Source: an uncultured Clostridia bacterium
GTDB taxonomy: Bacteria; Bacillota; Clostridia; TANB77; CAG-508
Length of the DNA stretch: 50,877 bases
Direction of reading: 5' to 3'
NCBI GenBank assembly: GCA_934162625.1
Contig: CAKPJM010000002.1
Coordinates: 1-50,877, forward strand
The notes below the pieces were generated by a model that ran no database searches, was not told the DNA's origin, and was given only the letters and a program-made list of their open reading frames with translations. Shown in pieces: positions 28,517-37,577 of this stretch. Each line of letters starts with the position of its first letter. The first letter of the stretch is position 1. A program made the translations under genes and the position numbers.

Positions 28517-28554
28517 CATCTTGCAATTAAAATAATTGAAATGGAGGAGTTTAT

Positions 28555-29949
28555 ATGGAGAGAATTCAAATCAAAGAAATCTTTAGAAACCAAAAGAACT
28601 ATATTGGAAAGGAAGTTAGTGTTTGTGGATGGATTAGGCAGATAAGAGATTCAAAGAAACTTGGATTTATAGAATTAAACGATGGTAGCTTTTTTAAATG
28701 CATTCAAGTTATTTTTGAAGAAGATAAAATAAGCAATTTTAAAGACGTTGCAAAACTAAGTATAAGTTCAAGCATTTTAGTAAAAGGAGATTTGGTAGAG
28801 ACACCAGAAGGAAAACAACCTTTCGAAATTCATGCAAAAGAAATAGAAATTTTAGGAGCATCAGATTTAGATTATCCAATTCAAAATAAAAGACACACAT
28901 TTGAGTATTTAAGAACAGTTGCACATTTAAGACCTAGAACAAATACTTTTATGGCAGTATTTAGAGTGAGATCTTTAGTTGCATATGCAATTCATAAATT
29001 TTTCCAAGAACAAGGATTTGTATATGTTCATACTCCATTAATAACAGGAAGTGACTGCGAAGGTGCAGGAGAAATGTTTAAAGTAACAACTATGGATTTA
29101 GATAATATCCCCAAAAATGAACAAGGAGAAGTTGACTATACACAAGATTTCTTTGGAAAATCAGTAAATCTAACTGTTAGTGGACAATTAAATGGAGAAA
29201 TGTTTGCAACAGCATTTGGAAATATTTATACATTTGGACCAACATTTAGAGCAGAAAATTCTAACACTCCAAGACATGCAGCAGAGTTCTGGATGATTGA
29301 ACCAGAAATGGCTTTTGCAGATTTAAGTGATAACATGGATGTGGCAGAAGCAATGGTTAAATACATTATAAAATATGTAATGGAAAATGCTCCAGAAGAA
29401 ATGGAATTCTTTAATAAATTTATAGAACCAGGATTAATAGATAGACTAGAAAATGTTGTTAATAATGAATTTGAAAGAATAACATATACAAAAGCAATAG
29501 AACTATTAACTCCATATAAAGACCAATTTAAATATCCAGTAGAATGGGAAGCAGGACTTCAAACTGAGCACGAAAGATTTATAACAGAGAAAATTTATAA
29601 AAAACCAGTATTTGTTACAGACTATCCAGCAGGAGTAAAAGCATTTTATATGAAACAAAATGCAGATGGAAAAACAGTTGCAGCAGTAGACTTGTTAGTA
29701 CCAGGAGTTGGGGAAATTATTGGAGGTAGTCAAAGAGAAGAAAACTATGAGGTATTAATAAATAAAATTAAAGAACAAGGAATGAATGAAGAAACATATA
29801 AAGCATATCTAGATACAAGAAAATATGGAACAGTTGTACATTCAGGATTTGGTCTAGGATTTGAAAGAATGGTAATGTATTTAACAGGAATGTCTAATAT
29901 AAGAGATGTAATTCCTTTCCCAAGAACTACAGGAAATGCAGAATTTTAA
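28555..29949 (+). CDS. asnS: Asparaginyl-tRNA synthetase
   Basis: The 464-residue class IIb synthetase has an N-terminal OB-fold anticodon-binding domain (about 1-105, VSVCGWIRQIRDSK) and a catalytic core with motif 2 TFGPTFRAENSNTPRH and motif 3 GFGLGFERMVMYLTG. The AEFWMIEPEMAFADL segment is typical of AsnRS as opposed to AspRS. The length is normal. The start is ATG 28555 after GGAGG. The T-box in its leader agrees with the specificity for Asn. Confidence 0.95.
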   Translation: MERIQIKEIFRNQKNYIGKEVSVCGWIRQIRDSKKLGFIELNDGSFFKCIQVIFEEDKISNFKDVAKLSISSSILVKGDLVETPEGKQPFEIHAKEIEILGASDLDYPIQNKRHTFEYLRTVAHLRPRTNTFMAVFRVRSLVAYAIHKFFQEQGFVYVHTPLITGSDCEGAGEMFKVTTMDLDNIPKNEQGEVDYTQDFFGKSVNLTVSGQLNGEMFATAFGNIYTFGPTFRAENSNTPRHAAEFWMIEPEMAFADLSDNMDVAEAMVKYIIKYVMENAPEEMEFFNKFIEPGLIDRLENVVNNEFERITYTKAIELLTPYKDQFKYPVEWEAGLQTEHERFITEKIYKKPVFVTDYPAGVKAFYMKQNADGKTVAAVDLLVPGVGEIIGGSQREENYEVLINKIKEQGMNEETYKAYLDTRKYGTVVHSGFGLGFERMVMYLTGMSNIRDVIPFPRTTGNAEF

Positions 29950-29956
29950 TTTAAAA

Positions 29957-30001
29957 ATAAAAAACAGATTAAACAATATAAATGATTTAATCTGTTTTTT
30001 T
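29957..30001 (+). terminator. Terminator of asnS
   Basis: AAACAGATTAAA pairs with TTTAATCTGTTT and is followed by a T-run. Confidence 0.8.
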
Positions 30002-30035
30002 TATATATACTAGGAAATTTCTCATTTCCTGTAAA

Positions 30036-30884
30036 TTAAATTTTAATTAATATTACGCCAAGAATTGTTAATAAGCTAATAAACAATTTATAATATAATG
30101 TTTTTTTATCTTTATCTATAAAGTATTCATAGATTGTATTAAAAATAATAGTTAAAGTTAAAAGCGGTGCTACAACAGATACATCACCATATTCATAAGC
30201 TTTAACAGAAGAAATAAGCATAATGCACCATGAAAAACTAACTAATAAAAATTTTTTCTTATTATATAAATTAAATTCATTTTTTAAATCTTTTATAGAA
30301 AGTTTACTAAATACTTTAATTATAAATGCTGGTATTAGTACAGTGAAAACAGTATAAATACCAATATTGAAGTTTTTTGCGATATTTACATTAATAAACA
30401 TTGCGACAGCAAATAAAAAGTTTGAAATTACTGACATTATAAAATATTTATTAAATTCAAATTTACCAGATTTATTTAGAGACAATAGAAAATTTGATGC
30501 AATTATTAAAATTATACCAAAAACTCTTTTAATTAAAAAATCTTCTTTAAGGAATATAAATCCAAATATTACTAAAAATACAGTAGATAATTGTTTTAAC
30601 ATACTAAAAGTGGAAGGGTCAAGACCATATCTAGCCTCTATATTTAATCTATCTGTTACTGCATAAATAATTGTAACTATTCCTACGATAAGATAAACCG
30701 TTCCATCACTAGGAAGTTTAAAAGCAAAAAATGGAGATAATATTAATGCAAAAATTGCTGTAAAAAATTCTAATAAAATAGTTAATGCTGAGGCATTCTT
30801 CATTTTTCTATTTACACTTTTAAAACCTTGAGCAAAAAAAACAGCAAAAATTAAATATATAATAATCCATAAAATATAATTCAA
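30036..30884 (-). CDS. DMT-superfamily (EamA-like) membrane transporter
   Basis: The protein has about ten hydrophobic helices in two halves, as in drug/metabolite exporters of the EamA type. A VFLVIFGFIFLKEDF-like end in half one and a DVSVVAPLLTLTIIF segment in half two are characteristic. The frame begins at an in-frame TTG (30899) that overlaps the GGAGG. The TTG at 30884 is eight bases after GGAGG and is my preferred start, giving 282 residues. The substrate is unknown. The next 249 bp to the M14 peptidase hold nothing I can recognise. Confidence 0.8.
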   Translation of the reverse strand: MNYILWIIIYLIFAVFFAQGFKSVNRKMKNASALTILLEFFTAIFALILSPFFAFKLPSDGTVYLIVGIVTIIYAVTDRLNIEARYGLDPSTFSMLKQLSTVFLVIFGFIFLKEDFLIKRVFGIILIIASNFLLSLNKSGKFEFNKYFIMSVISNFLFAVAMFINVNIAKNFNIGIYTVFTVLIPAFIIKVFSKLSIKDLKNEFNLYNKKKFLLVSFSWCIMLISSVKAYEYGDVSVVAPLLTLTIIFNTIYEYFIDKDKKTLYYKLFISLLTILGVILIKI

Positions 30885-31133
30885 AGTTGTTACCTCCAAT
30901 TATAGTGTTAACAATTTTTCAATTATAATTTATAACAGTAAAAATTAAATGTGTCAAGAAAAGGTATGATTTATATATATTGACTCAATTATTGCATACG
31001 AAAAAATGCAAAATTTGTTTCAATACTGTAGAGAAACGGAACTTGCAGTATATCACAGAAATTGCCATAAATGAATTGTTAGACTAATGTATAAGATATA
31101 ATTAATTATAAAAAATAAAAATTTTAGGAACAA

Positions 31134-32408
31134 TTATAAAATTGCTCCTAAAACTAATATTCCAATATTATCATTATAAATTTCATTAAATTGACTAATA
31201 GGAAGAGGATTCTCACCAAGACCTGCTTCTATTGTATATCCAGGTCTTCTATACTCTTGTAAGAACCAGTCTTTGTATCCAGCAAAGCTAGAGTTGTAAG
31301 GAACTTCACTTAGAGCATAGCCACTAACTTGTGCAAAAATTTCACCAATTTGCATAGCTTCTTGAGTAGCATAATTTTGAAATTGCCAGTAAATTTCTTT
31401 GCCTTGAGTATGATAAGCAAGTATTAATCTAAAGTTATGAAGTTTAGTAAAATTATATATAGCAATAGCTTCTGGGGCTACTAAAGGTTCAGAACCTACA
31501 TAATCTCGCGGAGCAGGGGAAGTAAAACCTTGTGCAAATTTAATTCTTTTGGCTTCTTCCCAACCAGCTGGGAATTGTAAGTTTAAGTCAATTCCACTAA
31601 TATTAGCTTTCCAACCACTAGGAAATGGAATAGAAGGGTAGTTATTTGCAATAGTTTTAGCACTATTATATATACTAGAATTAGGCTTTGTCTGACCAGT
31701 AACCAAATTTACGCCGTCTGGATTACACATAGGAACAATATATATAGAGGTATCATTAAAAATATTTCTAACGTTGTATCCAAATAAAGTTGAATTATTA
31801 ACTAATGCTAAACAAAAATTTTCTACAAACTTCATAAGCAAAGGAGAAGTAATCCATTCATTTGCATGTATAGAAGCACTATAAAAAACTTCTGTATCAC
31901 CGGTTCCAAGTCTTATGTATGGAATAGAATTATTAAGAACACTAGATCCAATCGAACCTATTTCTAAAAATGGATATATACTAGAAAGTGCATTAATATT
32001 GAGTTGCAATATATTTGCACTATAACCTATATTTGTAGGAACAATATTTCCAAAAGGAACTGTAATTTGCTGACCTATTTGCAAATTATTGGGTGAAATA
32101 CCAGGATTTGCAACAATAATTCTATTCACTGTTGTAGAAAAACTATTTGCGATACTATGTAATGTGTCACCCTGTTTTATGGTATATGAGGTTCTGCCAT
32201 TTATATATGGAAATAGTGCATCCCAAGTAGAAGAGCCAACAACTCCATCTGGAGTTAATCCAAAGTTTCTTTGAAATCTTCTAACAGCAACTTGTGTTAA
32301 AAGACCAAAATTACCATCTATATTTCCAGAATAAAAGCCTAATTTCATTAAAGTACTTTGCAACAATTCCACCATAGGACCAGTTGAACCTAAACTTAAT
32401 GTTTCCAT
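31134..32408 (-). CDS. M14 peptidase with peptidoglycan-binding and LysM domains (gamma-D-Glu-diamino acid endopeptidase type)
   Basis: The domain order in 424 residues is PG_binding_1 (about 4-62, LGSTGPMVELLQSTLMKLGFY), LysM (about 74-118, YTIKQGDTLHSIANSF) and carboxypeptidase M14 (about 135-424). The Zn ligands are His and Glu of SIHANEW and a later His in LILAYHTQG; the catalytic Glu is in YTIEAGLGENP. There is no signal peptide. This matches Bacillus endopeptidase I, which cleaves the gamma-D-Glu-diaminopimelate bond of spore or cell-wall peptide stems. A sporulation or germination role is inferred. AGGTGAT precedes the ATG. Confidence 0.9.
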   Translation of the reverse strand: METLSLGSTGPMVELLQSTLMKLGFYSGNIDGNFGLLTQVAVRRFQRNFGLTPDGVVGSSTWDALFPYINGRTSYTIKQGDTLHSIANSFSTTVNRIIVANPGISPNNLQIGQQITVPFGNIVPTNIGYSANILQLNINALSSIYPFLEIGSIGSSVLNNSIPYIRLGTGDTEVFYSASIHANEWITSPLLMKFVENFCLALVNNSTLFGYNVRNIFNDTSIYIVPMCNPDGVNLVTGQTKPNSSIYNSAKTIANNYPSIPFPSGWKANISGIDLNLQFPAGWEEAKRIKFAQGFTSPAPRDYVGSEPLVAPEAIAIYNFTKLHNFRLILAYHTQGKEIYWQFQNYATQEAMQIGEIFAQVSGYALSEVPYNSSFAGYKDWFLQEYRRPGYTIEAGLGENPLPISQFNEIYNDNIGILVLGAIL

Positions 32409-32480
32409 TTAATCACCTAAAATATAATATTATGAAATAATAAAATTTATGATATAATAAGTATGATAAATTGTAATTTG

Positions 32481-32546
32481 TATGAACGATTCTAGGGACT
32501 GTCCCTCTTTTGTCTAATGACAAAAGGGGACTGTCCTGAATCGTAA
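32481..32546. repeat. GGGACTGTCC inverted/direct repeat unit
   Basis: GATTC...GGGACTGTCCC..TTTTGTC and GACAAAAGGGGACTGTCC..GAATC form an imperfect hairpin with two GGGACTGTCC copies. The unit is the first part of the 411-bp gap 32409-32819, which contains no gene, only stacked repeat units. Confidence 0.7.
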
Positions 32547-32616
32547 ATGTAATCTATTGCAAATTGTAGGTGAGATTTTAATCACCCGCCTTCAAAGAAA
32601 TTACTCTAATAATGAT

Positions 32617-32760
32617 TTGCTTTGGGCAGACACAGGGCCTGCCCCTACATATATAGCAATTTCTACAATGTCTTCGGTTGCCGAGGGCGGTAACCCTCTA
32701 CAGCATTTGCGACAAATTTGTTTTTTGGCGTATGCAATACGCCCCTACGAATCCAACTTC
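32617..32760. repeat. Mosaic of intergenic repeats incl. GTATGCAATAC copy 2
   Basis: Three units are stacked: GGGCAGACACAGGGCCTGCCCCTAC (partial palindrome), TCGGTTGCCGAGGGCGGTAACCC, and GACAAATTTGTTTTTTGGCGTATGCAATACGCCCCTAC, the last nearly identical to 25680-25722. No protein-coding signal is seen here. Confidence 0.7.
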
Positions 32761-32819
32761 CAATCTCACACTTCAATAAAACAAATTACAATTTGTTAAA
32801 AATTTTAAGGAGAATAATC

Positions 32820-33467
32820 ATGAACAAGAATGAAATATTAAAAAAAGTAGACCACACAGTTCTTGCTCAAACTACAACATGGGAGCAAGTAAAAAACATA
32901 TGTGATGATGGAATAAAATATAATGTTGCATCTGTTTGTATTCCACCAAGCTATGTAAAAGATGCAAGAAAGTATGTTGGTGATAAATTAAAAATATGCA
33001 CAGTTATAGGATTCCCTAATGGGTATAACACAACAAATGTAAAGATTTATGAAACATTGTCTGCAATAGAAGAAGGTGCAGATGAAATTGATATGGTTAT
33101 AAACATAGGGTGGTTAAAAGATAAAAAATATGGAGATATAGAAAAAGAAATAAAAGCCATAAAAAATGTATGCGGTGAAAAAGTATTAAAAGTAATAATA
33201 GAAACATGCTTATTAACAGATGAGGAAAAAATAGAAATGTGCAAAATTGTAAAAAATGCGGGAGCAAACTATATAAAAACATCAACAGGATTTTCAACAA
33301 GCGGAGCAACATTTGAGGATATACAATTATTTAAAAGAGAATTAGAAGAAACATATGTAAAAATAAAAGCAGCAGGAGGAATAAAATCTTTTGAAGATGC
33401 AGAGAAATTTATAGAGTTTGGTGCAGATAGATTGGGAACAAGTAGATTAGTTAATTTAATGAAATAA
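32820..33467 (+). CDS. deoC: Deoxyribose-phosphate aldolase
   Basis: The 215-residue class I aldolase cleaves 2-deoxyribose 5-phosphate to glyceraldehyde 3-phosphate and acetaldehyde in nucleoside breakdown. Key segments are KKVDHTVLAQTTT, VCIPPSYVKDAR, EIDMVINIG, KVIIETCLLTDEEK and the Schiff-base lysine in NYIKTSTGFSTSGAT. The end AAGGIKSFEDAEKFIEFGADRLGTSR is also typical. The start is ATG 32820 after AAGGAGA; the open frame upstream runs through repeats and is not coding. Confidence 0.95.
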   Translation: MNKNEILKKVDHTVLAQTTTWEQVKNICDDGIKYNVASVCIPPSYVKDARKYVGDKLKICTVIGFPNGYNTTNVKIYETLSAIEEGADEIDMVINIGWLKDKKYGDIEKEIKAIKNVCGEKVLKVIIETCLLTDEEKIEMCKIVKNAGANYIKTSTGFSTSGATFEDIQLFKRELEETYVKIKAAGGIKSFEDAEKFIEFGADRLGTSRLVNLMK

Positions 33468-33474
33468 ATTAATC

Positions 33475-33517
33475 AAAATACCCCTTAAGCAAATATGCCT
33501 AAGGGGTATTTTGATTA
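33475..33517. terminator. Strong terminator between deoC and the unknown minus gene
   Basis: AATCAAAATACCCCTTA pairs with TAAGGGGTATTTTGATT, a 17-bp nearly perfect stem usable in both directions. Confidence 0.85.
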
Positions 33518-33823
33518 ACTAAGCTTTTTTCTGAGCTCAAGAGGAATAACCTCATTGTAGATTTGGTTATATTGACCAAAAAAACAGTTCCAGAGACGTA
33601 CCTGTTCACCATCAGGAAAGTTTTTAGGAAGAACTTCAGCAGAATGCTTACCATTTCCCAAAAAGGTTATAGAATAAGATCCTTCCTGTTCGTTCCCATT
33701 TTCATCTGTGTAGGTAAAAGGCATTGACTTGTAAATGTGTTGCAACTTACCAGTGATTACTGAGTCTGGTAAAACTACTGCTTCCTTTGGAAGAGTTAAG
33801 TCTTTAAATTTAACCATTTTCAC
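33515..33823 (-). CDS. Unknown small soluble protein
   Basis: About 102 residues are open from GTG 33823, or 106 from ATG 33835. AAAGGA lies 12 bases before the GTG and overlaps the ATG. The protein seems beta-rich: LPKEAVVLPDSVITGKL, MPFTYTDENGNEQEG, SYSITFLGNGKHSAEVLP, QVRLWNCFFGQYNQIY. I do not recognise the family. It ends in the shared terminator with deoC. Confidence 0.6.
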   Translation of the reverse strand: MKMVKFKDLTLPKEAVVLPDSVITGKLQHIYKSMPFTYTDENGNEQEGSYSITFLGNGKHSAEVLPKNFPDGEQVRLWNCFFGQYNQIYNEVIPLELRKKLS

Positions 33824-34002
33824 AAGAGAATACATCCTTTCTAAAAAATTATACAGACATTTCTGCATGGCAAAAATTATACCACAGAGATATACATAAT
33901 GCAATATTAACGTAAACAATAGAAATAATTCAACATATTTTTAACACATTAGTTGAATAAAATATTGAAATATACTGCAAAATTTGATAAAATAAGACAA
34001 GA

Positions 34003-34101
34003 ATAGAGTAGAGAATAAATAGTTAAGTGTTACTAAACGGGAAGTTGTTAGTAAACGAAAAGGCTTTTAGCTTTGCTGATTTATTTTCGCATTCCGCTAT
34101 T
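34003..34101 (+). promoter_or_regulatory. THF (tetrahydrofolate) riboswitch
   Basis: The leader matches the known THF riboswitch pattern in order: AGAGTAGA, GTTAAGTGTTACTAAAC, GGGAAGTTGTTAGTAAACGA and the 3' GCATTCCGCT. GTTACTAA pairs with TTAGTAAC-like bases (TTAGTAAA) as expected for the internal arm. It sits directly upstream of a folate transporter gene, which is the usual location. The preceding bases 33836-34002 hold nothing else I can identify. Confidence 0.9.
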
Positions 34102-34129
34102 AAACAAAGAGTAGTCTTTATTTAACGTG

Positions 34130-34158
34130 GAAGCTCCAGAATTAAAAGGGGGCTTTTT
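34130..34158 (+). terminator. Riboswitch expression platform (terminator overlapping the RBS)
   Basis: AAGCTCC pairs with GGGGCTT followed by seven T. The right arm contains the AAGGGGG ribosome binding site of the FolT-FolC gene, so folding would stop transcription and also hide the RBS. Confidence 0.75.
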
Positions 34159-34160
34159 TT

Positions 34161-35984
34161 ATGAGCAAATTTACAATTACAAAAACAAAAAAATTGATAT
34201 TAGCAGCAATGTTTTTAAGTATACTGCTAGTTCTATCAAGATTTTTATCTATTAAAACTTCGTTTCTAGTAATAAGTTTTAGTTTTATTCCAATGATGCT
34301 ATGTGGAGTGTATTTAGGACCTAAATATAGTTTGGCTGTAGCAGCGTTAGGAGATTTAATAGGAGCACTTATTTTTCCATTCGGTGCATATTTCCCAGGT
34401 TTTACTATAACGGCAGGATTAATGGGATTTATATATGGAATATTTTTATACAAAAATCCAAATAAAGAAATAAAAGATAAAACATTTATTTTTAAACTAA
34501 TATTAAGTAGTTTAATTGTGCAAATAGGAGTAAAAGTTATTATTGAATCTGCATTTTTAAATATTATGTATGGAAAAGCATACATAGCAGTAATATTAAC
34601 AAGAATAACAACACAAGCAATTATGTTACCAATACAAGTAATAACAATTTATTTACTAGAAAAAGCATTAAGACCATTTGCAAAAAAATATATTTATGAG
34701 GAAGAAACCATGAATATAGATGAATATTTAAATACATTTAGCAAATTTACAAAAGATCCTAATTTAGATGCTATGAAATATCTAATGGAAAAGTTTGATA
34801 ATCCGCAAAAAAAATTAAAAATAATTCATGTAGCAGGAACAAATGGAAAAGGCAGTATATGTGAAATGTTAGCAAGTGTTCTTGAAAATACAGAATACAA
34901 AGTAGGAAAATTTATATCTCCACATTTAATAAGATTTAATGACGGAATATATATAAATAACAAAGAAATTACAGATGAAGAAGTAGAAGAAATTTTAATT
35001 CCACTATCAAAAGAAATAACTAATTATAATAAAACACATAAAGTACCAGTAAAATGGTTTGAAGCAATTACATCACTTAGTTTGATATACTTTGCAAAAA
35101 ATAACTGTGATGTTGCAATATTAGAAACAGGCCTTGGAGGAACAACTGATTGTACAAATATTGTGGATTCAATGGTTTCTATTATAGGAAACATTGGATA
35201 TGACCATGTAGATATATTAGGAAACACAATAGAGAAAATTGCAACACATAAAGCAGGAATAATAAAAGAAAATTCAGATACAGTATTTGCTAAGCAAGAA
35301 GAATGCTTAAATAGCATTATAGAAAATACTTGCAAAGAAAAAAATACAACATTACATTTGGTAAATTTAGATGAAATACAAAATTACTCATATACTTTGG
35401 ATTTACAAAAATTTGATTATAAAGAATATAAAGAGGTTGAAATTAATTTGAAAGGAAAAGCTCAAATAAACAATGCAGCAGAGGTATTAGAATGTATTGA
35501 TATTTTAAAAAGCAAAGGATATAAAATCTCTAAAGAGGCTATTTACAATGGACTAAAAAATGTTGTGCATAAAGCAAGACTAGAAATTTTAAGTCAAAAT
35601 CCAGTAATTATATTTGATGGAGGGCACAATGAAAATGCTATAAATAATTTAAGACAAAATGTTGAACAATACTTTTCACAAAGTAAAAAAGTATATATTA
35701 TTTCACTTTTAAAAACAAAAGATTATAAAACAATAATTAAAAATGTATGTAAAGAAAAAGATTCAATATTTATATTTACAAGTGGAAATGACAAAAAAAG
35801 ATATGTATCAAAAGAAAAGTTATATAAAGAAGCAAAGAAATATTTAAATGATATAAATATGTATAAATATGAATTAAAAGATGCAATTAACATTTGTAAA
35901 AAGGCATATAGTGACAGAGTAATTTTAATAGTTGGAAGCTTTTATGTGTATAAAACTGTATGTGAGGTATTAAAAAATGATTAA
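34161..35984 (+). CDS. FolT-FolC fusion: folate ECF S-component joined to folylpolyglutamate synthase
   Basis: Residues 1-180 are a six-helix ECF S-component (FIPMMLCGVYLGPKYSLAVAALGDLIGALIFP is typical of FolT). Residues 184-607 are a full-length FolC/Mur-ligase enzyme with P-loop VAGTNGKGS, ETGLGGTTDCTN and NIGYDHVDILG. There is no stop codon between them. FolT brings folate in through the membrane; FolC adds glutamates to folate and so traps it in the cell. The fused form would couple uptake and trapping. An internal ATG at 34710 with AGGAAG before it could also make free FolC of 424 residues. Downstream are EcfA and EcfT, and a THF riboswitch controls the operon. The coding frame overlaps the EcfA start by 8 nt. 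Confidence 0.9.
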   Translation: MSKFTITKTKKLILAAMFLSILLVLSRFLSIKTSFLVISFSFIPMMLCGVYLGPKYSLAVAALGDLIGALIFPFGAYFPGFTITAGLMGFIYGIFLYKNPNKEIKDKTFIFKLILSSLIVQIGVKVIIESAFLNIMYGKAYIAVILTRITTQAIMLPIQVITIYLLEKALRPFAKKYIYEEETMNIDEYLNTFSKFTKDPNLDAMKYLMEKFDNPQKKLKIIHVAGTNGKGSICEMLASVLENTEYKVGKFISPHLIRFNDGIYINNKEITDEEVEEILIPLSKEITNYNKTHKVPVKWFEAITSLSLIYFAKNNCDVAILETGLGGTTDCTNIVDSMVSIIGNIGYDHVDILGNTIEKIATHKAGIIKENSDTVFAKQEECLNSIIENTCKEKNTTLHLVNLDEIQNYSYTLDLQKFDYKEYKEVEINLKGKAQINNAAEVLECIDILKSKGYKISKEAIYNGLKNVVHKARLEILSQNPVIIFDGGHNENAINNLRQNVEQYFSQSKKVYIISLLKTKDYKTIIKNVCKEKDSIFIFTSGNDKKRYVSKEKLYKEAKKYLNDINMYKYELKDAINICKKAYSDRVILIVGSFYVYKTVCEVLKND

Positions 35985-36793
35985 ACTAGAAAATGTTAAT
36001 TTTAAATATAAAAATGGTAAAGAAGTATTAAAAAACATCAATTTAGAAATACAAGAAGGCGAATTCATAGCAGTAATTGGCAAAAATGGTTCACGGAAAA
36101 TCAACATTGTCTAAATTAATAGCGGGCTTGTTAAAACCAAAGTCTGGAAAAATAACTGTTGATAATATAAATACAGCAAATAAAAAAGAATTCTATAATT
36201 TAAGAAAAAAAATAGGAATGGTATTTCAAAATCCAGAAAACCAAATAATATTTAACAATGTATATGATGATATTTCATTTGCTTTAAAAAATCTAGAATT
36301 AGATAATGCAGAAATTAGAATAAAAACATCATTAGAAAAATTAAAAATGGATAAATATTTAAAAAGTCCAACATATGAACTATCTTTGGGACAAAAGCAA
36401 AGAGTTACTATTGCAGGAGTTTTAGCAGTAAATCCTAAATATATAATTTTTGATGAACCTACTACAATGCTAGACTCAGAAGGAAAAGAAGATGTTTACG
36501 AAATAGTAAAAACATTAAAAAAACAGGGATACACAATAATTTATGTAACAAATGTAATGGATGAAATTTTAATAGCAGATAGAGTAATAGTTTTAGAAAA
36601 AGGCGAAATTATAAAAGAATTTAATAAAGAGGAAGTATTAGAAAATATAGAATTCTTGGAAGAACACGAAATAAAAATACCAAGTCTTGCTAAAATGTTA
36701 TATGAATTTAGAAAAAATGGAATAGAAATAAAATTAGAAGAGTGGACAAAAGAAGAATTAACTAACAAAATAATAGAGGTAGCTAAAAAATGA
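35977..36793 (+). CDS. ecfA: ECF transporter ATPase EcfA, needs a +1 shift at CGGA
   Basis: The ATP-binding subunit powers the folate ECF transporter. From ATG 35977 the N-terminus is MIKLENVNFKYKNGKEVLKN, a canonical start. The Walker A is GKNGSGKST only if the C at 36094 is skipped (Gly40). The zero frame otherwise leaves the correct frame inside the P-loop. Then come the Q-loop VFQNPENQI, signature LSLGQKQR and Walker B YIIFDEPTTMLD. The joined product is 271 residues (817 nt = 816 + 1), normal for EcfA. It overlaps FolT-FolC upstream and EcfT downstream (ATGA), so translation is coupled. Only one EcfA gene is present; the second subunit would come from elsewhere or from a homodimer. Confidence 0.9.
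36094..36097 (+). other. CGGA +1 frameshift site 5 (P-loop Gly40 of EcfA)
   Basis: Codons AAT GGT TCA C-GGA AAA TCA ACA. Skipping the C gives GKNGSGKST, the invariant Walker A. Confidence 0.92.
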
Positions 36794-37377
36794 AGTTAAA
36801 ACACATAATTAATATAATTAAATTTGTATTTTTTCTAACATATGTAATTTTAATATTTTTTGTAAAAAGTAATATAGCATTAATTGGAGCGCTAGCAATA
36901 GATATTATCTTAATAATTGCATATAAAATTAATTTAAAAAGTTTAATAGATAATCTAATAAAAATATCTATATTTGTATTAATAACAGCAATAATAAATG
37001 CTTTTGTTGTTGATATAAATTATGCTGTAATAATTGGAATTAAATTAATTTTGGTGTGTATTATGACATATGTATTTTCAAAAATGCTTTCATATATGGA
37101 ATTTGCTACAGTTATAGAGGACTTAGCATATCCATTAAAGCTGCTAGGAGTAAATCCAAAGGATTTAGGATTATTAATTACAATAGCAATTAGCTTTATT
37201 CCAATATTAAGAGAAGAACTAGAAAAAATAAAATATGTTTTACTTGCAAAAGGATTTAAAGTAAATACAATAAATATAATAAAAAATATGAATATAGTGT
37301 TTAAACCGTTATTTGTATCGATAATGGAAAGAATAAACGAAATAGAATATTCATTAAGAGCAAAAGGATATCAATAA
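36790..37377 (+). CDS. ecfT: ECF transporter transmembrane protein EcfT
   Basis: This 195-residue T-component has about five membrane helices. Two cytoplasmic coupling helices carry the A-K-G motifs (LLAKGFK and LRAKGYQ), the counterpart of the usual A-R-G that contacts EcfA. The start ATG overlaps the EcfA stop (ATGA). With FolT and EcfA it completes a folate ECF transporter. Confidence 0.9.
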   Translation: MKLKHIINIIKFVFFLTYVILIFFVKSNIALIGALAIDIILIIAYKINLKSLIDNLIKISIFVLITAIINAFVVDINYAVIIGIKLILVCIMTYVFSKMLSYMEFATVIEDLAYPLKLLGVNPKDLGLLITIAISFIPILREELEKIKYVLLAKGFKVNTINIIKNMNIVFKPLFVSIMERINEIEYSLRAKGYQ

Positions 37378-37430
37378 TTTCAGAATAGAAAGAATCTATA
37401 ATAAAATAACTTTATACTTTTATTTTGAAA

Positions 37431-37459
37431 TTTATTTTCTTTATATTCTATGTTATAAT
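37431..37459 (+). promoter_or_regulatory. Extended -10 promoter upstream of the DUF2207 gene
   Basis: TGTTATAAT (TG-n-TATAAT at 37451-37459) with a weak -35 (TTTATT). The long leader of about 110 nt holds no recognised riboswitch. Confidence 0.45.
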
Positions 37460-37577
37460 ATCAACGAAAAAATAAACATAAATTAAAAATATTACTATGC
37501 AAATATATTATACAAAATTTTATAAAGAAAGGAGTGTATAATTAAGACATTTTCTATGTTTTATTATACGAAGAAAA

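Noticed and set aside
28442..28645. Open frame over the T-box and asnS start
   Set aside because: It overlaps the T-box terminator and the asnS start in another frame; no ribosome binding site.
32557..32819. Open frames in the repeat mosaic before deoC
   Set aside because: They translate palindromic repeats. The true deoC start has its own AAGGAGA at 32820.
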